A stretch of 25,977 bases of DNA from an uncultured Clostridia bacterium (GCA_934141605.1 CAKPCL010000012.1:1-25977), one strand, 5' to 3'. Shown: positions 16,967-23,832, counted from the first letter of the stretch. Translations and numbers: made by a program. The notes: generated by a model not told the origin, from the sequence alone.

Positions 16967-17022
16967 TGTCCAAACGGGACGGTTCTATTTGGACATTTTG
17001 TCCATTTGGGACAGATCTTAAA
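16966..17022 (+). repeat. REP-like element, copy C, left of the RAYT gene
   Basis: Full 29-nt unit in reverse orientation at 16967-16995, TTT, then a degenerate unit at 16999-17022 ending GGGACAGATCTTAAA, as in copy B. As with copy A, its first base is the last A of a TAA stop (both read AAATAATGTCC). It lies between the 103-aa gene and the transposase. Confidence 0.9.
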
Positions 17023-17051
17023 GTATAATGTGAATTTTTTGTAAAAATAAT

Positions 17052-17094
17052 AAAAAAGTATAGCACATAAATAAAAAATGTGTTATACTTTTTT
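17052..17094. terminator. terminator upstream of the RAYT gene
   Basis: 17-bp stem AAAAAAGTATAGCACAT / ATGTGTTATACTTTTTT with a single G-T pair and a 9-nt loop, ending in T runs. It should end the 103-aa gene's transcript and insulate the transposase. Confidence 0.88.
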
Positions 17095-17156
17095 TGCTTA
17101 ATTGCTATTTTGGGGGAAATAAAAATATTTTTAAATTTAAAAAAGGAAGTGATTTT

Positions 17157-17984
17157 TTGCCTAGAGTAGCAAGAAAATATAATGAATTAAAAGTTTATCA
17201 TATTATAATAAGAGGAATAGATAAGCAAGATATATTTCTAGAAGAATATGATAAATGCAAATTTCTAAACATAATAAAAGAAACTAAAGAAAAATATAAT
17301 TATGAAATTTATGCATATTGTCTAATGGATAATCATGTACATATGGTTATTTACGACAAAGAAGAAAAAATTTCAAAAATAATGCAGAGTATAGAAATAA
17401 TGTATGTAACATATTTTAATAACAAATATGATAGGGTGGGACATTTATTTCAGGATAGGTTTTATAGTAAAAAAGTTGAAGATAGAGAATATCTAAAAAT
17501 GCTTTGCAGATATATTCATCAAAATCCATTAAAAGCGGGTATGGCAAAAACAGAAGAATATAAATGGAGTAGCTATAAGGAATATGTCCAATTTCCACAG
17601 ATAATAGATAGTAAACTTTTATTATTAGTTTTTTCTGAAAATAATAATGATGCAAAGCTAGAATTTATAAATTTTCATAATATAAATGCTGATGAGAATA
17701 AAGAAACAGAAATTAAAAATATTATGGAATATGAATTGCATGAAAGATTTACGGATATAGAAATTAAAAAGTATATTTGTGAATTATTAGACATAAGCAA
17801 TATTTGTGATATTTCTAAATATAACACTGAAATGAGAAACGAAAAATTATCAAAATTAAAATGTTTTAAAAATATATCTATAACTCAGTTGGCAAGGATA
17901 ACAGGACTTAACAGAAAAATGATAGAAAGAGCATTAAAAAATGTCCAAAAAGAACCGTCCCGTTTGGACAAAATGTCCAAATAG
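17157..17984 (+). CDS. REP-associated tyrosine transposase (RAYT, IS200-like)
   Basis: 275 residues from TTG at 17157, which follows AAGGAAGTGA and gives the family-typical PRVARKYNELKVYHIIIRG start. An in-frame TTG at 17094 lies inside the terminator and is rejected. The Y1 HUH domain shows the paired histidines in CLMDNHVHMVIYD, the element GHLFQDRFYSKKVED and the nucleophile tyrosine in CRYIHQNPLKAG. A C-terminal helix-turn-helix (ITQLARITGLNRKMIERALK) is common in the Firmicutes branch. Such single-strand transposases mobilise REP palindromes in trans and are usually single-copy. Repeats C and D bracket it, and residues ~262-275 (VQKEPSRLDKMSK) are translated from copy D. Confidence 0.92.
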   Translation: MPRVARKYNELKVYHIIIRGIDKQDIFLEEYDKCKFLNIIKETKEKYNYEIYAYCLMDNHVHMVIYDKEEKISKIMQSIEIMYVTYFNNKYDRVGHLFQDRFYSKKVEDREYLKMLCRYIHQNPLKAGMAKTEEYKWSSYKEYVQFPQIIDSKLLLLVFSENNNDAKLEFINFHNINADENKETEIKNIMEYELHERFTDIEIKKYICELLDISNICDISKYNTEMRNEKLSKLKCFKNISITQLARITGLNRKMIERALKNVQKEPSRLDKMSK

Positions 17985-18003
17985 AACCGTCCCATTTGGA
18001 CAT
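17941..18003 (+). repeat. REP-like element, copy D, fused into the RAYT 3' end
   Basis: Two 29-nt units in the same forward orientation (17942-17970 and 17974-18002) with AAA between and A/T at the ends, 63 bp in all. The first unit and the start of the second are the last codons of the transposase; the stop TAG lies inside the second unit. It is inverted relative to copy C across the transposase gene. The radA ribosome binding site follows about 10 bases later. Confidence 0.92.
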
Positions 18004-18025
18004 TGGGATTGACAAGGAGGTAAAA

Positions 18026-19395
18026 ATGGCTAAAAATAAAACAGTTTTTGTGTGTAATGAATGTGGATATGAGTCTGGGAAATGGCTAGGGAAGTGTCCA
18101 GCATGTGGAAATTGGAATACTTTTTTTGAGCAAAAAATTATAGAAAACAAGAACAGTTCACTAAAATCAGATAAAGCCGTATCTAATAATGTTCCGCAAA
18201 AATTAAATTCATATGAAGCAAAAGAGACTATAAGAACTTCTACTGGATTTGAAGAACTAGATAGAGTTTTAGGTGGTGGATTAGTAAAGGGGTCTTTAAT
18301 TTTACTTGGAGGTGAACCGGGTATTGGTAAATCTACTTTGATTTTGCAATTATGTGATAAGGTTAAAGGTGAAGGACAAGTTTTATATGTTTCAGGAGAA
18401 GAATCAGCAGAGCAAATAAAATTAAGAGCAGATAGATTACGGAATTAACAATGAAGATATTTTATTTTTAGGAGAAACTGATATTGATATTGTTAATCAA
18501 AATATTATAGATTTAAATCCTAAATTAGTAATAATAGACTCAATTCAAACTATGTATTCTGAAGAAATTTCAGCAGCAGCACGGTAGTGTAAGTCAAGTT
18601 AGAGAAATTACATCTCAAATTATGAGAGTATGTAAATCAAGAAATATTACAACAATAATAATAGGACATGTTACAAAAGATGGAAATATCGCAGGACCAA
18701 GAGTTTTGGAACATATGGTAGATACAGTACTTTATTTAGAAGGCGAAAGATATTTTTCGTATAGAATTTTGAGAGGTGTAAAAAATAGATTTGGATCAAC
18801 TAATGAAATTGGGATGTTTGAAATGAAAGGAGAAGGAATGTGTGAAATTTCTAATCCTTCAGATGTTTTAATTTCAGAAAGAGAAGACAATCCACCAGGC
18901 TCTTGCGTGGTTTCATGTATGGAAGGCACAAGGTCAATGCTAGTAGAATTACAAGCTTTAACATCTCAAAGTATATTTGGATATCCAAAAAGAACGGCAA
19001 ACGGTATAGATTACAATAGATTATCATTGTTAATTGCAGTATTAGAAAAAAGAGCAGGCATGAATTTAGGAAATCAAGATGTATATTTAAATGTTGTTGG
19101 AGGATTAAAAATAAATGAACCATCAATAGATTTAGGAATTATAATGGTAACTGCTTCAAGTTATAAAAACACTCCGATAGAAAAAGGAACTGTTATAATG
19201 GGAGAAGTTGGGCTTACAGGAGAAGTAAGAAGAATTAATTTGATAGAAAAAAGATTAAAAGAAGCAGAAAAATTGGGATTCAAAAAATGTATAATTCCAG
19301 AAAGTAATAAAAAAGGGTTGAAAGAAAACTTTAAATTGGATATAATAGGCGTTAAAGATGTAAATGAAGCAATGAAAAAATTGGGATTAAAATAA
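18026..19395 (+). CDS. radA: DNA repair protein RadA, needing two +1 shifts
   Basis: The start ATG follows AAGGAGG at 18014-18020. The N-terminal zinc finger is CNECGYESGKWLGKCPACG, Walker A is GGEPGIGKST, and the KNRFG motif (GVKNRFGSTNE) and the Lon-like C-terminal domain are present. RadA is a helicase-like RecA relative that drives branch migration in recombination. As written, frame 1 stops at 18448 after CGG at 18440, and frame 2 stops at TAG 18585 after CGG at 18582. Skipping the C of each CGG gives ...ADRLGINNED... and ...SAAAGSVSQV..., where other RadA proteins have the same glycines. The total is then 455 residues, the normal length. All domains are intact, so this is either recoded or wrongly sequenced, not decayed. 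Confidence 0.9.
18440..18443 (+). other. radA +1 shift site 1: TTA CGG A
   Basis: In-frame codons are AGA TTA CGG AAT TAA. Skipping the C gives TTA GGA ATT AAC AAT (Leu-Gly-Ile-Asn-Asn), matching the conserved RADRLGI(N)N of RadA. The stop is two codons after CGG. No Shine-Dalgarno-like stimulator is evident just upstream. Confidence 0.75.
18582..18585 (+). other. radA +1 shift site 2: GCA CGG T
   Basis: In the frame set by site 1 the codons are GCA GCA GCA CGG TAG. Skipping the C gives GCA GGT AGT GTA AGT (Ala-Gly-Ser-Val-Ser), the conserved GSVSQV of RadA. The stop is the very next codon. The layout recalls the Ty3 site GCG-AGU-U. Confidence 0.75.
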
Positions 19396-19421
19396 TAAAT
19401 TTCTGCAAAGGAGGAAGAAAA

Positions 19422-20474
19422 GTGACCGAACTTTTAAAATTAATAGCACCTGGTACACCTATAAGAGATGGACTAGAAAATATATTAAGAGCAAAAACTG
19501 GTGCACTATTGCTTATAACTGATAATAATGATGTTATAAAAGAAGTAGTAGACGGTGGATTTTATATAAATGAAGAATACACAGCTTCAAGGTTATATGA
19601 ACTTGCAAAAATGGACGGAGCAATAGTTTTAAGTGGAGACTTGAAGAAAATTTTATTTGCAAATGCACAACTTATACCTTCAAGAGAAATAGAAACAAGA
19701 GAAACTGGAACAAGACACAGAACAGCAGAAAGAACAGCAAAACAAACCGGAGAATTAGTAATAAGCATATCTCAAAGAAGAAACATAATTACAATATTTA
19801 AAGGAGACTTTAGGTATATATTAGAAGACACAAACGCCGTTCTAAATAAAGCAAATCAAGGTATACAAACATTAGAAAGATACAAAAAAGTCTTTGATAA
19901 CAAACTAAGTATATTAAATGAATACGAATTCAATGACATTGTAACACTAAAAAATGTAATAGATGTAATACAAAGAGCAGAAATGGTAAGAAGAATTGCA
20001 GATGAAATTAGAAGAAAAATATATGAACTTGGAGAAGACGGAAGACTAGTAAACATGCAATTAGAAGAACTTATGGGAGGACTAGAAAAAGAAGAAATAC
20101 TAATCATAAAAGACTATTTAGTTCCTACTAAAGGAAAGAAAAAAAGAACACCAGAAAGTATTATCGAAGAATTATCTTTAAACCAATATGAAGATATAAC
20201 TAAAGAAGGAGTAATAGCAAAATTACTAGGATACGAAACATTTGACAATTACGATGAAGTAGGAGTATATACAAGAGGATATAGAATTTTAGATAAAATA
20301 CCAAGAATGCCATCAAACATAGTAGAAAATTTAATACTATCATTTAAATCATTTCAACATATATTGGCAGCAGATATAGAAAGTTTAGATGAAGTTGATG
20401 GAATTGGGGAAGTTAGGGCAAGAACAATTAAACAATCATTAAGAAGAATGCAAGAACAATTTATGTTTGAATAA
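19422..20474 (+). CDS. disA: DNA integrity scanning diadenylate cyclase DisA
   Basis: 350 residues from GTG, with AAAGGAGG 7 bases upstream. It joins two ATP into c-di-AMP and slides along DNA, pausing at branched structures. The DAC domain shows DGA at residues 65-67 (KMDGAIVLSGD) and RHR at 98-100 (GTRHRTAERTA). A central helical linker follows, then C-terminal helix-hairpin-helix DNA-binding units (DIESLDEVDGIGEVRARTIKQSLRRM). It directly follows radA, the standard Firmicutes pair; RadA is known to inhibit DisA in Bacillus. No in-frame CGG codon occurs and no frameshift is needed. Confidence 0.97.
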   Translation: MTELLKLIAPGTPIRDGLENILRAKTGALLLITDNNDVIKEVVDGGFYINEEYTASRLYELAKMDGAIVLSGDLKKILFANAQLIPSREIETRETGTRHRTAERTAKQTGELVISISQRRNIITIFKGDFRYILEDTNAVLNKANQGIQTLERYKKVFDNKLSILNEYEFNDIVTLKNVIDVIQRAEMVRRIADEIRRKIYELGEDGRLVNMQLEELMGGLEKEEILIIKDYLVPTKGKKKRTPESIIEELSLNQYEDITKEGVIAKLLGYETFDNYDEVGVYTRGYRILDKIPRMPSNIVENLILSFKSFQHILAADIESLDEVDGIGEVRARTIKQSLRRMQEQFMFE

Positions 20475-20480
20475 TAGAAA

Positions 20481-20543
20481 ATGTCCAAACAGAACCGTCC
20501 CAAATGGACAAAATGTCCAAATAGAACCGTCCCGTTTGGACAT
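20481..20543 (+). repeat. REP-like element, copy E, between disA and the cyclophilin gene
   Basis: Two forward units (20482-20510 and 20514-20542) separated by AAA, 63 bp with the flanking A and T, the same design as copy D. A further TGGACAT at 20544-20550 repeats the end of the unit. The frame upstream of the cyclophilin gene is open through the whole element, so a longer ORF start at 20467 is an artefact. Confidence 0.92.
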
Positions 20544-20568
20544 TGGACATGTAGAAAGGAAGAAAAAT

Positions 20569-21342
20569 ATGAAAAATGTAGAAAAAATAATTTGGATAAT
20601 AGCATTAATAATTGCAATAGTATTAATAGGTGTAGTAGGATATGGATATTATAAGAAGGCAACATTTAAGGCTGAAAATCCAATTGTAACAATGGAAGTT
20701 GAAAATTTTGGAACAATAAAAATGGAATTATATCCAGACCAAGCACCAGAAACAGTATCAAATTTTATTGCGTTAGCTAATAGAGGATTTTATGATGGAA
20801 CAACTTTCCATAGAATTATGAAGGATTTTATGATACAAGCTGGTTCAAAAGATGGAGATGGAACAACAGATGCTAAAATAAGTGATTTAAAAGATGACGG
20901 AGCAGAGAAAGATTACACAATAAAAGGTGAATTTTTATCAAATGGTGTAAATAATACAATAAAATTTGAAGAAGGTGTGGTTGCAATGGCTAGAGCAAAT
21001 TATGCACAATATTATCCAAGTTTAACAGAGGAATCATATAATTCTGGCTGTTCACAATTTTTTATAATGACTGAAGAAAATAAAAACTTAAATGGATATT
21101 ATACAGCATTTGGAAAAGTAATAGAAGGATTAGATGTGGTACATCAAATAGAAAATGTTGAAGTTAAAGTGGCAGAAGGCAGTGAAGATAAAGAAAATGC
21201 AGAAGTTAGTACACCAGTAAATGCACCAAAGGTAACTTCTATTAGAGTAGAAACTTATGGAATTGATTATGGTTTACCAGAAACATTAACACCTTTTGAT
21301 TATATATCTTGGTTATATAAACAAAATAATATAGGTCAATAA
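20569..21342 (+). CDS. membrane-anchored peptidyl-prolyl isomerase (cyclophilin type)
   Basis: 257 residues. The ATG follows GAAAGGAAG; an in-frame ATG at 20467 would only add translated repeat. Residues ~7-26 form a membrane anchor or uncleaved signal, with no lipobox cysteine. The cyclophilin domain follows: GTIKMELYPDQAPETVSNFIALANRGFYDGTTFHRIM, FMIQAGSKDGDGT, CSQFFIM and FGKVIEGLDVVHQI. The catalytic Arg (FHRI) and Gln (MIQAG) are present. It should catalyse proline cis-trans isomerisation on the outer face of the membrane. The loop around DDGAEKDYTIKGEF is longer than in E. coli PpiB, as in other Firmicutes secreted cyclophilins. Confidence 0.9.
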   Translation: MKNVEKIIWIIALIIAIVLIGVVGYGYYKKATFKAENPIVTMEVENFGTIKMELYPDQAPETVSNFIALANRGFYDGTTFHRIMKDFMIQAGSKDGDGTTDAKISDLKDDGAEKDYTIKGEFLSNGVNNTIKFEEGVVAMARANYAQYYPSLTEESYNSGCSQFFIMTEENKNLNGYYTAFGKVIEGLDVVHQIENVEVKVAEGSEDKENAEVSTPVNAPKVTSIRVETYGIDYGLPETLTPFDYISWLYKQNNIGQ

Positions 21343-21373
21343 AAAATAAAAAAATATTAAACAAAAAATAAAA

Positions 21374-21402
21374 AACACTTGCCAAAATTATTGGCAAGTG
21401 TT
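21374..21402. terminator. hairpin after the cyclophilin gene
   Basis: Perfect 12-bp stem AACACTTGCCAA / TTGGCAAGTGTT with a 5-nt loop. No T run follows, so as a terminator it is incomplete. It may protect the 3' end or belong to the pyrG leader. Confidence 0.6.
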
Positions 21403-21414
21403 AAACTAATAATA

Positions 21415-21471
21415 GATTAAAAAAAAACCGAATTTTTCGGAGAAATTTTTTTAATCTTTTTTTTATTTTTT
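21415..21471 (+). terminator. terminator directly before pyrG: candidate attenuator
   Basis: GATT plus an A run and CCGAA (21415-21432) pair with TTCGG (21436-21440) and a T run plus AATC (21446-21456), with a small internal loop. T8-A-T6 follows at 21457-21471. Only 20 bases, holding the ribosome binding site GAAGGGGGAG, remain before the pyrG ATG, too few for a promoter. Transcripts of pyrG must therefore pass this terminator. Control of pyrG by a leader terminator that responds to CTP is known in Bacillus and Lactococcus. I do not see the GGGC transcription start used there, so the same mechanism is not shown. Confidence 0.65.
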
Positions 21472-21491
21472 AAAAAGAAGGGGGAGTAACA

Positions 21492-23100
21492 ATGAATACA
21501 AAATATATTTTTGTAACAGGAGGAGTAGTATCAGGATTAGGAAAAGGAATAACAGCAGCATCTCTTCGGAAGATTATTAAAAAATAGAGGATATAAAGTA
21601 ACAATACAAAAGTTTGATCCATATATAAATGTGGACCCGGGAACAATGAATCCATATGAACATGGAGAAGTATTTGTAACAGATGATGGAGCAGAAACAG
21701 ATTTAGACTTAGGACATTATGAAAGGTTTATAAATGAAAATTTGACCAAAAATTCAAGTATTACAATGGGAAAAATATATTCAGAAGTAATTGAAAAAGA
21801 AAGAAGAGGAGATTACTTAGGAAAAACAGTACAGGTAATACCACACATTACAAATCAAATAAAAGAAAAAATATATGGATTTGAAAATACAGATACAGAC
21901 ATAGTAATTTCTGAAGTTGGTGGAACAGTAGGAGATATTGAGGGATTATCAATAATTGAGGCAATTAGACAAGTTGGATTAGAAAAAAATCCAGAAGATG
22001 TATGTTTTATACATGTAACACTATTGCCATATATATTTGGTTCAAACGAAATAAAATCAAAACCGACACAACACTCTGTAAAAGAATTACAAAGTTATGG
22101 AATAAAACCAGATATTTTAGTATGTAGAACAGAACAAGATATTCCCGAAAATATAAGAGAGAAATTAGCTTTATTTTGCAATGTTAGAAAAACAAGTGTA
22201 ATTCAAAATAAAACAGCAGATTGTTTGTATGCAGTACCATTAATGCTTGAAGAAGAAGGATTAGCGAGAGAAGTATGTAATCATTTAAAACTAGATAGAT
22301 ATATTCCAGACAACAGAAAATGGGAAGAAATGATAGAAAAAATAAGAAAGATAGATAAAAACAATAAAGTGAAAATTGCAATAGTTGGAAAATATATCAA
22401 ACTTGAAGACTCATATATATCAGTAATTGAAAGTATTAAACATGCAGGATTTGCAAATGATGTAGAAACAGAAATTAAATTAATAGATGCAGAAAAGGTA
22501 ACAAAAGATACAGCAAATGAGATTTTAAAAGAATTTCAAGGAATTATTGTTCCTGGTGGATTTGGAAATAGGGGAATAGAAGGAAAAATTGAAACAATTA
22601 AATATGCAAGAGAAAACAAAATACCATTTTTAGGAATTTGCCTAGGTATGCAAATGGCAGTTGTTGAATATGCAAGAGATGTTTTAGGCTTAAAAGATGC
22701 CAATTCACAGGAATTTGATGAAAAATCAAAAAATCAAGTAATTCATATTATGGAAAATCAAAAATCAGTTGATAAAAAAGGTGGAACTATGAGGCTTGGA
22801 AGTTATCCATGTGTTATTAAAGAGGGAACATTGGCTGAAAAAGTTTATGGTACAAGGGAAATTGATGAGAGACATAGACATCGTTTTGAGTATAATAATG
22901 ATTATAAGGAAAGACTTGAAAGTGCAGGTTTGATTTGTTCAGGGACTTCTCCTGATGGTGAATTAGTTGAGATTGTTGAGCTTTCTCAAAAGGAACATCC
23001 ATTTTTTATCGCAGGTCAGTTCCATCCAGAGTTGAAATCTAGACCAAATAAACCAGCTCCTTTGTTTGTTGAATTGGTAAGAGTTGCAAAATTTAGATAA
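21492..23100 (+). CDS. pyrG: CTP synthase, needing one +1 shift
   Basis: It aminates UTP to CTP with glutamine and ATP. From ATG 21492 (GGGGGAG upstream) the frame reads VTGGVVSGLGKGITAASL, then CTT CGG AAG ... and stops at TAG 21585-21587. Skipping the C of CGG (21567) gives SLGRLLKNRGYKVTIQKFDPYINVDPGTMNPYEHGEVFV, the normal Firmicutes sequence, and a 535-residue protein of normal length. The synthase domain, the amidotransferase nucleophile (FLGICLGMQM) and FHPE near the C-terminus are intact. An ORF starting at ATG 21631 would lack the P-loop and is not the gene. pyrG is normally essential, so loss is unlikely. A terminator precedes it and a promoter for the next gene lies in its last codons. 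Confidence 0.92.
21567..21570 (+). other. pyrG +1 shift site: CTT CGG A
   Basis: In-frame codons are TCT CTT CGG AAG ATT ATT AAA AAA TAG. Skipping the C gives TCT CTT GGA AGA TTA TTA (SLGRLL), as in Bacillus PyrG. The heptamer CUU-CGG-A has the form of the Ty1 site CUU-AGG-C: a slippery CUU leucine codon, a rare arginine codon, then a +1 glycine codon. Confidence 0.75.
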
Positions 23101-23112
23101 TTGTAGTATAAT
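23084..23112 (+). promoter_or_regulatory. sigma-A promoter for the GNAT-like gene
   Basis: TTGCAA at 23084-23089 inside the last codons of pyrG, a 17-base spacer and a perfect TATAAT at 23107-23112, 43 bases before the start codon. Confidence 0.75.
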
Positions 23113-23155
23113 GGTTAATAGGTAACATAAAAATGTTTTTACAGGAGGAAAAAAT

Positions 23156-23638
23156 ATGAAATTCAAAGAAACTTTTAATGCAAGAGGAGAAAAACGGCCA
23201 TACTTTTTAGGAGAAGATGGTAGAGAGTACTTTATCTATCATGACAGAACCGGATATGTTATCAGAGATATGTGTAACGATGACATTGATGCATGGTTAT
23301 CTGCAATGAAAAACAATAAAGGACTTTCATCAATTCAAGTTGCAGTTCAAAAGGCAGCGATTAGCCAAAAGCTCGAAAAAGATTTAGATAGTACTGATTC
23401 TTTAGAGCGGATAATGGTGATTTTCAATCCATCAGGAGAACTTATAGGGTCCATTGATGTTACAGAAAAAGAATTATCTGGAAGTTGTAGGATTAGCCTA
23501 TATCTTAAAAATCCTGGAGTAATTAAAATGAAAGGAAAAAGGGTTCTAGAAATAATAGAGCGAATGAATAATGAAGAAAGGCTCTATGATGAAATCTGGA
23601 TTGAAGATACAACCAGAAATTTCATGAGAATTGCATAA
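23156..23638 (+). CDS. GNAT-like protein of unknown function, compositionally different
   Basis: 160 residues with an excellent ribosome binding site (ACAGGAGG), its own promoter and its own terminator. I do not recognise the family with certainty. GYVIRDMCNDDIDAWLSAM resembles the first strand and helix of GNAT acetyltransferases, and IMVIFNPSGELIGSIDVTEKE followed by CRISLYLKNPGVIKMKGKRVLEIIERM resembles the central strands and acetyl-CoA helix, but without a clear Q/RxxGxG/A loop. The DNA is less AT-rich than its neighbours and arginine is coded by AGA, AGG, CGA and CGG, unlike the core genes. Two CGG codons (23195 and 23408) are read in frame. It may be a recent arrival between pyrG and groES. 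Confidence 0.7.
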   Translation: MKFKETFNARGEKRPYFLGEDGREYFIYHDRTGYVIRDMCNDDIDAWLSAMKNNKGLSSIQVAVQKAAISQKLEKDLDSTDSLERIMVIFNPSGELIGSIDVTEKELSGSCRISLYLKNPGVIKMKGKRVLEIIERMNNEERLYDEIWIEDTTRNFMRIA

Positions 23639-23660
23639 TTTTTGAGTTTCACAGTACCTG

Positions 23661-23694
23661 AACAGGTTTCTAGTTATTAGAGACCTGTTTTTTC
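23661..23694 (+). terminator. terminator after the GNAT-like gene
   Basis: 12-bp stem AACAGGTTTCTA / TAGAGACCTGTT with one G-T pair and a GTTAT loop, followed by a T run ending TTTTC. Confidence 0.9.
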
Positions 23695-23761
23695 TTATAT
23701 AAATGAATAAAAAAATATATATTGAATACAATATACAGTCAAATGTGAATTCTATGTGAAT

Positions 23762-23790
23762 TTTAGCAATCTCTATTGACAATTGCTAAA
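23762..23790. promoter_or_regulatory. 9-bp inverted repeat straddling the groES -35 box
   Basis: TTTAGCAAT (23762-23770), 11 bases, ATTGCTAAA (23782-23790). The arms share TTAGCA/TGCTAA with the CIRCE but lack its CTC/GAG. The TTGACA -35 box ends at the inner edge of the right arm. It may be a second operator. Confidence 0.55.
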
Positions 23791-23802
23791 AAAAGGTATA
23801 AA
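23776..23802 (+). promoter_or_regulatory. groESL promoter
   Basis: Consensus TTGACA at 23776-23781 and TATAAA at 23797-23802. The 15-base spacer is short; TAAATT at 23799-23804 would give 17. The CIRCE follows 3 bases after TATAAA, over the expected transcription start. Confidence 0.7.
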
Positions 23803-23805
23803 TTA

Positions 23806-23832
23806 TTAGCAGTTAAACAAAAAGAGTGCTAA
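23806..23832. promoter_or_regulatory. CIRCE operator (HrcA site)
   Basis: TTAGCAGTT, 9 bases, GAGTGCTAA. The right half matches the CIRCE consensus TTAGCACTC-N9-GAGTGCTAA perfectly; the left half differs in the last three bases (GTT for CTC). Position and spacing are right for HrcA repression of groES-groEL, relieved by heat. Confidence 0.9.

Noticed and set aside
17094..17156. upstream TTG start for the RAYT protein
   Set aside because: It lies inside a terminator hairpin; TTG 17157 has AAGGAAGTGA and gives the conserved family N-terminus.
18026..19395. radA as an ordinary pseudogene damaged by the neighbouring transposase
   Set aside because: Both lesions are identical single extra C bases before GG, all motifs are intact, and pyrG 3 kb away has the same lesion. 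Random decay does not explain this.
5585..20543. the repeated units as a CRISPR array
   Set aside because: The 29-nt units are dispersed over 15 kb, with 3-nt constant spacers and no cas genes.
20467..20568. N-terminal extension of the cyclophilin (CPNRTVPNGQ... VQIEPSRLD)
   Set aside because: It is translated repeat copy E; the true start at 20569 has its own ribosome binding site.
21631..23100. pyrG starting at ATG 21631 as a separate shorter gene
   Set aside because: It would lack the P-loop and the N-terminal synthase strand, which are present in frame after one +1 shift; there is no ribosome binding site at 21631.
23195..23410. CGG codons in the GNAT-like gene as further shift sites
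   Set aside because: A +1 shift at 23195 reaches TAG within five codons, while the unshifted frame is open for 160 residues with a sensible protein pattern.
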